A stretch of 8,875 bases of DNA. Source: Palsa-506 sp050013415 (GTDB lineage: Bacteria; Actinomycetota; Actinomycetes; Streptosporangiales; Streptosporangiaceae). The stretch covers positions 1-8,875 of the forward strand of contig JBEKFH010000189.1 of assembly GCA_050013415.1 (NCBI GenBank), in the 5' to 3' direction. Every line of letters begins with the position of its first letter. Positions within the stretch are counted from its first letter, which is position 1. Below, one piece after another: positions 1 through 5,249 of this stretch. The position numbers and the translations under genes were made by a program. Below the pieces are notes generated by a model. It saw nothing but the letters and a program-made list of their open reading frames with translations. It did no database searches and had not been told where the DNA came from.

Positions 1-2
1 CC

Positions 3-119
3 CGCCCCCGCCCCGCCCCGATGAACCCCGCCACCCGCACCGCCCTGGACAACCACTACCGCCCCCACGACGACCACCTCGCCCAGTGGCTCGGCCACCA
101 GCCCAGCTGGCGCACCTGA
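3..119 (+). CDS. C-terminal fragment of a probable sulfotransferase
   Basis: An open frame enters from the left edge and ends at a TGA at 117-119. The last 32 residues begin MNPATRTALDNHYRPHDDHL and finish with a QWLG...PSWRT tail. This resembles the C-terminal helix of actinobacterial sulfotransferase-family proteins, where an 'xPxTRxxLxxHYxPHNxxLxxWLG' stretch precedes a closing Trp. Such enzymes move a sulfo group from PAPS to a hydroxyl or amine; the PAPS-binding motifs would lie outside the window, so activity cannot be judged. The codons before the Met at 21 are a monotonous Pro/Arg/Ala run. A short separate gene starting at 21 is possible but unlikely. It converges with the sortase gene. 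The family call rests only on resemblance of this short tail. Confidence 0.5.
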   Translation, partial: RPRPAPMNPATRTALDNHYRPHDDHLAQWLGHQPSWRT

Positions 120-147
120 GCCGACGAGAGCGGCAGCCGGCCGTCTT

Positions 148-180
148 GCCGGGCACTGCCGCGGCCAGCCAAGGCCCGGC
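148..180. terminator. Possible bidirectional terminator hairpin between convergent genes
   Basis: A perfect 7-bp inverted repeat (GCCGGGC at 148-154, GCCCGGC at 174-180) lies between the sulfotransferase stop and the sortase stop. A second tight palindrome, GCCGGG-GT-CCCGGC, follows at about 214-227. Neither has a T-tract, and GC-rich DNA yields such repeats by chance. Position between two converging genes is the main support. Confidence 0.25.
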
Positions 181-191
181 CAGCCCAGTCG

Positions 192-261
192 GCGCCCAGT
201 CGGGGCTCGGTCAGCCGGGGTCCCGGCCACCCGGTCAGCGCCCAGTCCGGGCTCGGTCAGC
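192..261. repeat. 24-bp direct repeat pair at the sortase 3' end
   Basis: Two 24-base copies sharing the core GCTCGGTCAGC occupy 192-215 and 238-261 and differ at one base. The right copy includes the sortase stop codon (257-259), so the final sortase codons lie in a duplicated segment. The duplication is local and probably arose by slippage. No function is evident. Confidence 0.7.
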
Positions 262-934
262 GACCGCGTTGCCGCGCGAGCGACGCGTAGGCGATCACGT
301 TGCTCAGGTAGTGGCCGGTCGCGTAGTCGAATGTTCCGCCGCAGGTAATGAGGCGCAGCTCGGCGCCGGGCGCGGGCCCGTAGACGCCCTCCGTCGGGAA
401 CTGCGTTTTCAGGGAGCTGCGCACGGACGTCACCGTGAACACGGCGAGGCTGCCGTCGGCCCGCCGCACGTACACCCGGTCTCCGCGGCGCAGCAGATGC
501 AGCCGGAAGAAGACTCCCGGTCCGAGCAGGGAGTCGATGTGGCCGCCGATGACGGCGGCCCCGATGGCGCCCGGCCGGGGACTGCCGGCATACCAGCCGG
601 CCAGGGCCGTGCTCGCCGGGACCTGCAGCGCGCCGGACGAGGTAAGCCCCAGGTGGATGAGCCGGGTGCGAACTCCGATAACCGGGATGATCAGGCGGAC
701 GGGCAGGGCCACGTGCGTCCGCGTCGGCCAGGGCGCGGATGCCGGCCGGCCAGGGGGCGCCGGGAGCGGCCTCGCCCGGCCTGCCGGGGCGGCCGCGCTG
801 CCGGTCTGGCTGGCCACGGCCAGCCCGGCCGCGCTGACTCCGGCCGCGAGCAGTCCGCACGCCAGAACCGCCGCGGCGACCGGCCGGCGCACTACGCGCA
901 GCGGCGAGACGTGCCGCCCGGCCCGCGTCGTCAT
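257..934 (-). CDS. Class F-type sortase (membrane-anchored transpeptidase)
   Basis: Sortases cut a C-terminal sorting signal and join the protein to a cell-surface nucleophile through a cysteine thioester. The 225-residue product has a basic N-terminus, a membrane segment at about residues 18-42, a Pro/Ala-rich linker (46-72) and a sortase beta-barrel from about 75. The catalytic His132 lies in IGGHID and Cys198 in LITCGG, followed by FD...GHY..N, the pattern of actinobacterial class F sortases. The third catalytic residue, an Arg usually soon after the Cys, is not obvious: the stretch reads HYLSNVIAYA. The start at 934 puts the membrane anchor near the N-terminus. The frame stays open to an ATG at 1042 only because the upstream tandem repeat has no stops; that start would add four RGGTRPCV units. 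A short GGTGAC precedes the chosen ATG, so the Shine-Dalgarno is weak. It is the last gene of a probable three-gene unit, with its likely substrate just upstream. Confidence 0.88.
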   Translation of the reverse strand: MTTRAGRHVSPLRVVRRPVAAAVLACGLLAAGVSAAGLAVASQTGSAAAPAGRARPLPAPPGRPASAPWPTRTHVALPVRLIIPVIGVRTRLIHLGLTSSGALQVPASTALAGWYAGSPRPGAIGAAVIGGHIDSLLGPGVFFRLHLLRRGDRVYVRRADGSLAVFTVTSVRSSLKTQFPTEGVYGPAPGAELRLITCGGTFDYATGHYLSNVIAYASLARQRGR

Positions 935-936
935 GT

Positions 937-1128
937 CACCGCGCACGCAGGGCCGGGTGCCACCGCGCACGCAGGGCCGGGTGCCACCGCGCACGCAGGG
1001 GCGGGTGCCACCGCGCACGCAGGGCCGGGTGCCACCGCGCACGCAGCACCTGTGCCGCCGCGCATGCGCGGCGGCGTGCCATCGCGCACGCAGGGTCCGG
1101 TGTCACCGTGCATGCAGGGCCGGCCGGC
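937..1128. repeat. 24-bp tandem repeat array (about 8 units) between DUF4397 and sortase genes
   Basis: Units start at 937, 961, 985, 1009, 1033, 1057, 1081 and 1105, each 24 bases, with core GCGCACGCAGGG (plus strand) four bases into the unit. Units 1, 2 and 4 are identical and unit 3 differs by one base. Units 5-8 are progressively diverged but keep the phase. The array begins three bases upstream of the sortase ATG, fills the whole gap, and runs into the last codons of the DUF4397 gene, whose stop is at 1103-1105. The unit length is a multiple of three and the unit has no stop codon in any of the six frames. There are no unique spacers, so it is not a CRISPR array. The identical copies lie nearest the sortase, suggesting recent expansion there. 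Confidence 0.95.
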
Positions 1129-1963
1129 GGCGCCGGCGCAGGCCGACGACCCCGCATGCCGCCGTGAGCAGCCCGGCCGCGGCGGCGCCCAGCCATGGCA
1201 GCAGCGGGGCGCCCGGGCGCCCCGCCGTGCCGCCGAACCCCATCTGGGCACCGCCCTCCGGCATGACCTTGCTGCCGATCGCGTCCTCCAGCCGGGTGAT
1301 CTTGAGGTGGCCTGAGTCGTCCATGACGACGAGCGTGTAGATGCTGTTGGCGGCCAGCCTGAACCGGCCGGCCCCGTGCTCGGACTCGCCGGTGGCGCGC
1401 ACCGTCCGCTCGCCCGGACGCAGGACCTGGTACCGGGTCACCGCGGTGAACTTGAGGTCGCGGCCGAGCACATTTCCCCCCGCCGCGACGGTGACCGCGC
1501 TCTGGTGCATCGACGCCTGGATGACCCGCACCGCCGCCTTGCCGCGCGGCGCGCTCAGCCGGTCCCTGAGCACCCGCAGGGTCAGCCCCGCCGCCGGGCC
1601 CATGCCCGCCACGGTGTAGGCGTGGCCGCTGGCCACGTTGATGGTCGCGGAAAGGACCGGCCTGGACGTGGCGGAGGCGGCGGGAGTCCGCATCGCCACC
1701 GTGTACTCTCCGGCGGGAACCTGCTCGTACGGCGACACCATGCCGTAGCTGACGTGCCTGAGCACGATACGGGCATGCGGATTGCCGAACGAGTACAGGT
1801 AGACGTCCACGGCGGGGGTGTTCGGCGACAGGTGCGCCAGCCGAAGCCATCCCGTGCCCTTCGACGCGCTGGCGGCCGGGATCGCGAACCCGAGCAGGCC
1901 GAGCATGAGCCCGAGAATGACCGCCAGTCTCGCCAGCCGTCCGGCGTTACCCGATCGTTTCAT
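1103..1963 (-). CDS. Secreted DUF4397-domain protein with C-terminal membrane anchor (probable sortase substrate)
   Basis: The 286-residue product has a signal peptide (basic residues 3-12, hydrophobic core to about 31, AxA-type site near 30-34). The signature WLRLAHLSPNTPAVDVYLY (39-57) opens the DUF4397 domain, a beta-sandwich domain of unknown function. A second beta-rich part (about 142-225) carries VRVIQASMHQSAVTV, echoing the first domain's opening. The C-terminus is built like a sorting signal: MPEGGAQMGFGGTAG (234-248), a hydrophobic stretch (about 254-275), then five Arg in a row. No LPxTG is present; the G-rich motif may be what the neighbouring sortase reads, which is inference. 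The start is supported by AAGGGAGA a few bases upstream of the ATG. The gene begins 64 bases after the upstream gene ends. Its last codons are made from a copy of the 24-bp repeat, so the extreme C-terminal tail may vary between strains. Confidence 0.88.
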   Translation of the reverse strand: MKRSGNAGRLARLAVILGLMLGLLGFAIPAASASKGTGWLRLAHLSPNTPAVDVYLYSFGNPHARIVLRHVSYGMVSPYEQVPAGEYTVAMRTPAASATSRPVLSATINVASGHAYTVAGMGPAAGLTLRVLRDRLSAPRGKAAVRVIQASMHQSAVTVAAGGNVLGRDLKFTAVTRYQVLRPGERTVRATGESEHGAGRFRLAANSIYTLVVMDDSGHLKITRLEDAIGSKVMPEGGAQMGFGGTAGRPGAPLLPWLGAAAAGLLTAACGVVGLRRRRRPALHAR

Positions 1964-2027
1964 GTCTCTCCCTTTCCGCCTGGGCGGCCATCTGGCGCGC
2001 GCCCGCGAGTCTCCGCGTGCCCGGCGC

Positions 2028-3302
2028 TCATGACGGGGCCCGCTGTCCTAGTAGTCCCAGTGGCGTCGGCGCGGAGAATTCGATCCGCAGGATCGCGCCG
2101 GCGCCGGCGCCGGTGACGTGCAGCCCGGAGGCGAGGAACGGCGTCCGCTGGGCGCGCAGGAACGCCAGCACCGAGTCGAGATAGGCGCCCGGATGGGGGG
2201 CGCCGCGCGGGATGGCCAGCTCGGCTGCCCGCAGCGGCATCTCGGCGTTCGCGCCAGGAGCCGGGCCGGCTACGGCCACAATGCGCAGGTAATGGGCGGC
2301 GGCCAGCGCCGAGAACGTGATGAGCAGGCGGGAGTCGACTCTCCCGTCCGCCAGATCCCGGCGCACTGCCGCGGTCGCGGCGATCCGGGAGTTGGCCAGC
2401 AGCTGCCGGCCGGCCGTCCGCCGTGCCGCGAGGTCGGCGGCCAGTGCTGCGCGGTAGCCAGGGACGCTGCCCGCGGCGTAGGCCCGGACGTCGACCAGCG
2501 CGGCACCTGAGCCGAAGCTGGCCAGGACCACCGGCGCGTAGACGCCGGCCAGGCGCGGCCCGAACAGGCTCCGCAGCGCCGACGTCGCCACGATCACGGT
2601 CGAGCCGAGCGGGCTGGCGGCCGCCGGGGTCAGCGGCAGCAGGTCGGCGGAGGGAAATCCGCCAGCCTGCAGCGCCGCGCACATGGCGGGATCGCATCCC
2701 ACGATCGCAGCCCGGCTGACCTGCTGCTCCACCCACCTCGCCGCAGCCGCGCGGGCGACCGCCGCCGGGCCGACGCCGCCGGGTGACACAGCGCCGGGTG
2801 ACACAGCGCCGGGTGAGACAGCGCTGCTTACCGCGGCCCCGCGGTGGCCCGGTGCCCGGCCTGGCGACCGCGAGAGCAGCACGGTCGCGGCGCCCCCGGC
2901 GAACACGATGACGGCCAGGATCACCGTGCCGCCCAGCCGCAGCCGCAGCCTGCCTGCCGGGCGCGCGAGGCCGGTCTCCCGGAACAGGTGCCGCACGAGC
3001 CAGAGCCGCAGCGTCGTCCAGAGCACGGCCGCCCAGGCCGGCTGCGGGGGTGATATCTCCCGCGGCAGTGTCTCCCGCGGCAGTGTTTCCGGCAGTGATG
3101 TGTCCTGCGGTGAGTTGTCCCGCGGTGAGTTGTCCCGCGGCGGTGATGTCTGAGGTGCTGGGGCCTGCGGTTCTGGGGTTTGCCGCTGAGGAAATGCGAC
3201 CGTCCGCGGCGGCGTGACCTGAGCCGCCGCTGGAGCGTGACTAACCTGGCCGCCAGCCTCCGGCCGCGGCGCCGGCAGAACGCGGTCTGCTTTGCCCTGC
3301 AA
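2028..3302 (-). CDS. Uncharacterised single-pass membrane protein with Pro-rich N-terminus and extracytoplasmic domain
   Basis: I do not recognise a named family. Numbered from the TTG at 3302 (424 residues), the protein has a Pro-rich, repeat-containing cytoplasmic region (about 1-90), an amphipathic Trp/Arg-rich stretch, one membrane segment (about 123-143, GGTVILAVIVFAGG), a Ser/Pro-Gly linker with three AVSPG-type repeats, and a compact domain of about 250 residues. That domain carries VGCDPAMC, whose two Cys could form a disulfide outside the cell, and ends in LRIEFSAPTPLGLLG. It is the first gene of the surface trio. The start is uncertain. The frame is open to an ATG at 3443, but codons above about 3320 lack the strong G/C third-position bias of the rest and no Shine-Dalgarno precedes that ATG. 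TTG 3302 has AGGGGGG 4 bases upstream; GTG 3320 is another option without a clear site. A role in surface display is inferred from neighbours only. Confidence 0.7.
   Translation of the reverse strand: MQGKADRVLPAPRPEAGGQVSHAPAAAQVTPPRTVAFPQRQTPEPQAPAPQTSPPRDNSPRDNSPQDTSLPETLPRETLPREISPPQPAWAAVLWTTLRLWLVRHLFRETGLARPAGRLRLRLGGTVILAVIVFAGGAATVLLSRSPGRAPGHRGAAVSSAVSPGAVSPGAVSPGGVGPAAVARAAAARWVEQQVSRAAIVGCDPAMCAALQAGGFPSADLLPLTPAAASPLGSTVIVATSALRSLFGPRLAGVYAPVVLASFGSGAALVDVRAYAAGSVPGYRAALAADLAARRTAGRQLLANSRIAATAAVRRDLADGRVDSRLLITFSALAAAHYLRIVAVAGPAPGANAEMPLRAAELAIPRGAPHPGAYLDSVLAFLRAQRTPFLASGLHVTGAGAGAILRIEFSAPTPLGLLGQRAPS
2778..2822 (-). repeat. Three in-frame 15-bp repeats coding AVSPG units
   Basis: Copies at 2778-2792, 2793-2807 and 2808-2822 (GCCGGGTGACACAGC on the plus strand, one base changed in the third) encode repeated AVSPG just outside the membrane segment of the uncharacterised membrane protein. 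The unit is a multiple of three, so copy changes alter only linker length. Confidence 0.85.
3051..3140 (-). repeat. Degenerate 15-bp in-frame repeats coding a P-R-D/E-N/T-S/L stretch
   Basis: About six imperfect units of 15 bases (two of them 12 and 18) share TCCCGCGG on the plus strand; the clearest pair is 3111-3125 and 3126-3140, which are identical. They encode five-residue blocks such as PRDNS and PRETL in the cytoplasmic Pro-rich region of the uncharacterised membrane protein. All length changes keep the frame. Confidence 0.75.
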
Positions 3303-3519
3303 AATGCCCCCCTGGGCCACCGTGCAGAGGGTTGCGATAGCCCCAGGAGGAAAGCACAACACAGAAAGCGCTGGCCTTTCAGCACGATCGCTGATTGCCC
3401 CGTAATGAGCTGCGCACCCAGCCTGGCCAGCGCGGATAGGCATTCCCGGCGCGCGCGGCCCACCGCGAATGATCCGCGACGCGCCTGCCCGGCCCGGCCC
3501 GGCGGCCCGGCCGAGCTGC
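3303..3519. other. Probable noncoding leader/promoter region of the surface-gene unit
   Basis: This stretch lies between the end of the Lon-substrate-binding gene and the proposed start of the membrane-protein gene. It is relatively AT-rich at 3350-3440 and has no convincing coding signal on either strand. A perfect 5-bp hairpin, TTTGC-CCT-GCAAA, overlaps its lower edge (3291-3303). The first 40 bases after the Lon-domain stop (about 3480-3519) are GGCC/CCGG-rich and could terminate the upstream transcript. No convincing -10/-35 pair was identified. Confidence 0.4.
3307..3350 (-). promoter_or_regulatory. Possible 5'-leader hairpin covering the ribosome binding site
   Basis: Read on the minus strand, CCTCCTGGG (3350-3342) can pair with CCCAGGGGG (3316-3308): nine consecutive pairs including one T-G (U-G in RNA), enclosing a 25-base loop. 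The right arm contains the G-run proposed as Shine-Dalgarno for the TTG at 3302, so folding would hide it. The surrounding stretch (about 3303-3480) is visibly less GC-rich than the flanking genes, as expected for a promoter or leader. I do not recognise a known riboswitch class. Confidence 0.35.
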
Positions 3520-4188
3520 TCAGTTGGGGTTGTAGGGGGAGTACCTGAGATCCGGGGCCGGCGTCGAGGTGAGCGAGCGCAGCATCATGGTCTCCCTGGA
3601 CAGCATCGCGCGCTCGGCGGCGAGCCTGCTGGCCGCGTCCGGCTCGGCGAGCAGGGCCTGCCGGTCGCCGAGATCGATGATCATCGCCGTGGCCACGAGA
3701 TAGGAGAGTGCCGCGGGCTCGTCCGGCAGTTCGGGAACGCTGACCTGGGTTGCCCCCCGCTGGGCGAGCGCCTCAAGATAAGCGCGGAACCCGCGCTGCA
3801 CGGACTGGGCCGCGAGACCGGCGGCGCTCTCGTCGCCGGTGTCCTCGGCGAGCAGGTCCACCTGGCCTCGCAGGTAAGGCCCGGAATCGTCAAGCTCCAG
3901 CAGCCGGAAGCGCTGGGTGCCTGCGGCCACCAGGTCGAACCTGCCGTCCTCGTACTCCTCGACCTGGCGCAGCACGGCGATGCAGCCGATCTCGTGCAGC
4001 GAGGAGATGCCGGCGATGCCGGTCTCGCGGCCCTTGCGGATCGCGATGACGCCGAAACCCCGCGGCTCAGGCCCGTCCTGCAGGTCGCGGACGAGCTGCC
4101 GGTAGCGATCCTCGAAGATGTGCAGCGGCAGCAGTAGCCCGGGATAGAGCACCGTGCCGAGCGGGAACAGCGGCATCGTCTGGCTCAT
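3520..4188 (-). CDS. Lon-substrate-binding (Lon N-terminal) domain protein
   Basis: The 222-residue protein opens with MPLFPLGTVLYPGLLLPLHIFEDRYR (about residues 5-30), the hallmark of the PUA-like Lon N-terminal domain, followed by the GFGVIAIRKG strand and the GCIAVLRQVEEYEDGRFDLVAAGTQRFR segment. The helical half (about 120-205) completes the domain. There is no ATPase or protease part, so this is a stand-alone family member of normal length, not a broken Lon. Stand-alone forms occur widely in actinobacteria; their role is unclear and is presumed to be protein or peptide binding in the cytoplasm. No Shine-Dalgarno is seen before the ATG, but a TAAGCT hexamer ends 6-7 bases upstream, so the message may be leaderless. 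It starts 44 bases after the amidase gene ends, so partial co-transcription is possible. The Tyr/Pro/Asn-rich tail YSPYNPN is often present in such proteins. Confidence 0.92.
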   Translation of the reverse strand: MSQTMPLFPLGTVLYPGLLLPLHIFEDRYRQLVRDLQDGPEPRGFGVIAIRKGRETGIAGISSLHEIGCIAVLRQVEEYEDGRFDLVAAGTQRFRLLELDDSGPYLRGQVDLLAEDTGDESAAGLAAQSVQRGFRAYLEALAQRGATQVSVPELPDEPAALSYLVATAMIIDLGDRQALLAEPDAASRLAAERAMLSRETMMLRSLTSTPAPDLRYSPYNPN

Positions 4189-4197
4189 AACGGGAGC
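4189..4197 (-). promoter_or_regulatory. Possible -10 element for leaderless transcription of the Lon-domain gene
   Basis: On the minus strand the hexamer TAAGCT (fits TAnnnT) ends about 6 bases before the ATG at 4188, where transcription would begin at or next to the start codon. No good -35 is visible upstream. It is offered because the gene lacks a Shine-Dalgarno and leaderless genes are common in actinobacteria. Confidence 0.3.
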
Positions 4198-4232
4198 TTA
4201 TGCCAGCTTCCGGCCGGTGCAGGCGGCGGATC

Positions 4233-5162
4233 CTAGCGATGAGTCAGGAAGCGGGTGATGGCCGCGTCGAGTGCCCGGGCTATCTGCCGCTGGACGCTGG
4301 CCGTGGTCAGCAGGGCCGCGTCGGCGGCGTTGCGCATGTTGCCGCACTCGATCAGTACCTTGGGGACGGTGGTCAGGTTGAGCCCGGCGAGGTCGTCACG
4401 GAAGATGACGCCGTCCTGCCCGTAGTAATCGCTGCGCTGCATCGGCGTGCCGGCCAGGAATGCCGAGCGGACGTCGCGGCCGAACCGGACGGAGGCGGTG
4501 ATCACCTTGTCGTTCGGCCCGTCCGCGACGGGCTCCAGGACGGTGAAGCCGCGGCCCCAGGACGGGCCGCCATCTGCGTGAATGTCGATGGCCACGCTGG
4601 CGTGCGCGCGGTCGATGATCTCGGCCCGGCGGTTCACGCACGGCCCGACGCCGTGGTTATTGCGCCGCGTCATCACGACCCGCGCCCCGGCGCGGCGCAG
4701 GTAGCCGCGCAGGTAGCTGGCGACGTTGAAGTTGAACTGCGCCTCGGTGTAGCCGCTGTCGGTCTCGGTGCCGGTGGTGTCGCAGTCCTCCCAGAAACGG
4801 CCGTTCCAGATCTGGCGGTCGATGTACGCCGGATCGGTGCCGTTGAGGCCGTTGTGGCCGGGGTCGATCCCGACGACTTTGCCGGCCAGCGGCTTCGCCC
4901 TGGCCGCGGCCGGCGTGCTGGTTGCGGTCGCCGACGGCGTGCTGGCTGCGGTCGCCGACGGGGTGCTGGTTGCGGGGCTGGCCGGGCTGGCACCGGAACC
5001 GGCGCCGGCGCTGCAGGCCGAGGTGATCAGCCCGGTCGCGGCTGCCGCGGCCAGGATCCTGATCAGCAGCCAGCGGGCGCGGGTGGGCGCTCGTCCCCCC
5101 GCCCGTGCCCCGGCGCGGGCTGGCGCTGCTAAACGTGACGGCTCTGTCTGCTCGGCTGGCAC
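4233..5162 (-). CDS. Secreted N-acetylmuramoyl-L-alanine amidase (Amidase_3, zinc-dependent)
   Basis: The enzyme cleaves the bond between N-acetylmuramic acid and the stem peptide in peptidoglycan. The 309-residue product has an Arg/Ala-rich N-terminus, a hydrophobic segment (31-48) ending in LITSAC (Cys50, a weak lipobox; otherwise an ordinary signal or anchor), a Ser/Thr/Pro/Ala linker (51-90), then the catalytic domain from KVVGIDPGHNG. Zinc ligands are His103, Glu140 (GYTEAQFN) and His195 (AIDIHADGG); the catalytic Glu272 is in VLIECGNM. All are present, so it should be active. No separate cell-wall binding domain is seen. The start is GTG at 5162; no in-frame alternative lies between it and the membrane segment, and no clear Shine-Dalgarno is present. 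A TTA leucine codon is at codon 11 (5130-5132). The gene is divergent from the exporter, with an 87-base shared upstream region. Confidence 0.93.
   Translation of the reverse strand: MPAEQTEPSRLAAPARAGARAGGRAPTRARWLLIRILAAAAATGLITSACSAGAGSGASPASPATSTPSATAASTPSATATSTPAAARAKPLAGKVVGIDPGHNGLNGTDPAYIDRQIWNGRFWEDCDTTGTETDSGYTEAQFNFNVASYLRGYLRRAGARVVMTRRNNHGVGPCVNRRAEIIDRAHASVAIDIHADGGPSWGRGFTVLEPVADGPNDKVITASVRFGRDVRSAFLAGTPMQRSDYYGQDGVIFRDDLAGLNLTTVPKVLIECGNMRNAADAALLTTASVQRQIARALDAAITRFLTHR
4912..4983 (-). repeat. 24-bp in-frame repeats in the amidase linker
   Basis: Units at 4912-4935, 4936-4959 and 4960-4983 share GTGCTGGTTGCGG or a one-base variant; the first two differ at one base and the third diverges at its end. 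They encode the STPSATA-type linker between the membrane segment and the catalytic domain. Copy number would change linker length without breaking the frame. Sequence is unrelated to the 937-1128 array although the period is the same. Confidence 0.85.
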
Positions 5163-5249
5163 CTGACTCAGCGTATCGGCCGCTGTCGGCGAAGCGCCGC
5201 AGAATGCCCGGCTGCTTGCCTTGACCCCGCGCTCACCGCAGGATGGGGC
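5163..5249. promoter_or_regulatory. Divergent promoter region between amidase and exporter genes
   Basis: This 87-base gap must hold start signals for both genes. On the minus strand TACGCT (5175-5170) fits a -10 and ends 7 bases before the amidase GTG, suggesting a leaderless transcript. On the plus strand an AGGA (5240-5243) sits about 6 bases before the exporter ATG as a modest ribosome binding site. No inverted repeat suggesting a regulator operator was found. Confidence 0.4.

Noticed and set aside
1..20. C-rich repeat at the left edge as a regulatory element
   Set aside because: It reads in frame as Pro/Arg/Ala codons of the partial gene and is too short and edge-bound to interpret.
937..1128. 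CRISPR-like array
   Set aside because: Units are contiguous with period 24 and have no unique spacers and no cas genes nearby, so it is a simple tandem repeat.
86..1315. Long plus-strand open frame across the sortase and DUF4397 region
   Set aside because: It is antisense to two recognisable genes, its product is low-complexity Arg/Pro/Ala/Gly, and its openness comes from high GC and the stop-free repeat array.
3074..3100. LPET-like sorting motif in the membrane protein
   Set aside because: It lies in the cytoplasmic N-terminal repeat region before the membrane segment, is LPETL and not LPETG, and arises from repeat blocks, so it cannot serve as a C-terminal sorting signal.
3344..3360. AGGAGG on the plus strand as a ribosome binding site for a plus-strand gene
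   Set aside because: No start codon follows at a useful distance, and the downstream frame lacks coding character.
3303..3443. Known riboswitch upstream of the surface operon
   Set aside because: I compared it from memory with c-di-AMP, cobalamin and TPP motifs and found none of their conserved blocks; only the simple hairpin remains.
5221..5226. TTGACC as a -35 box for the exporter gene
   Set aside because: A -10 at normal spacing would fall on the start codon region and no TAnnnT hexamer is there.
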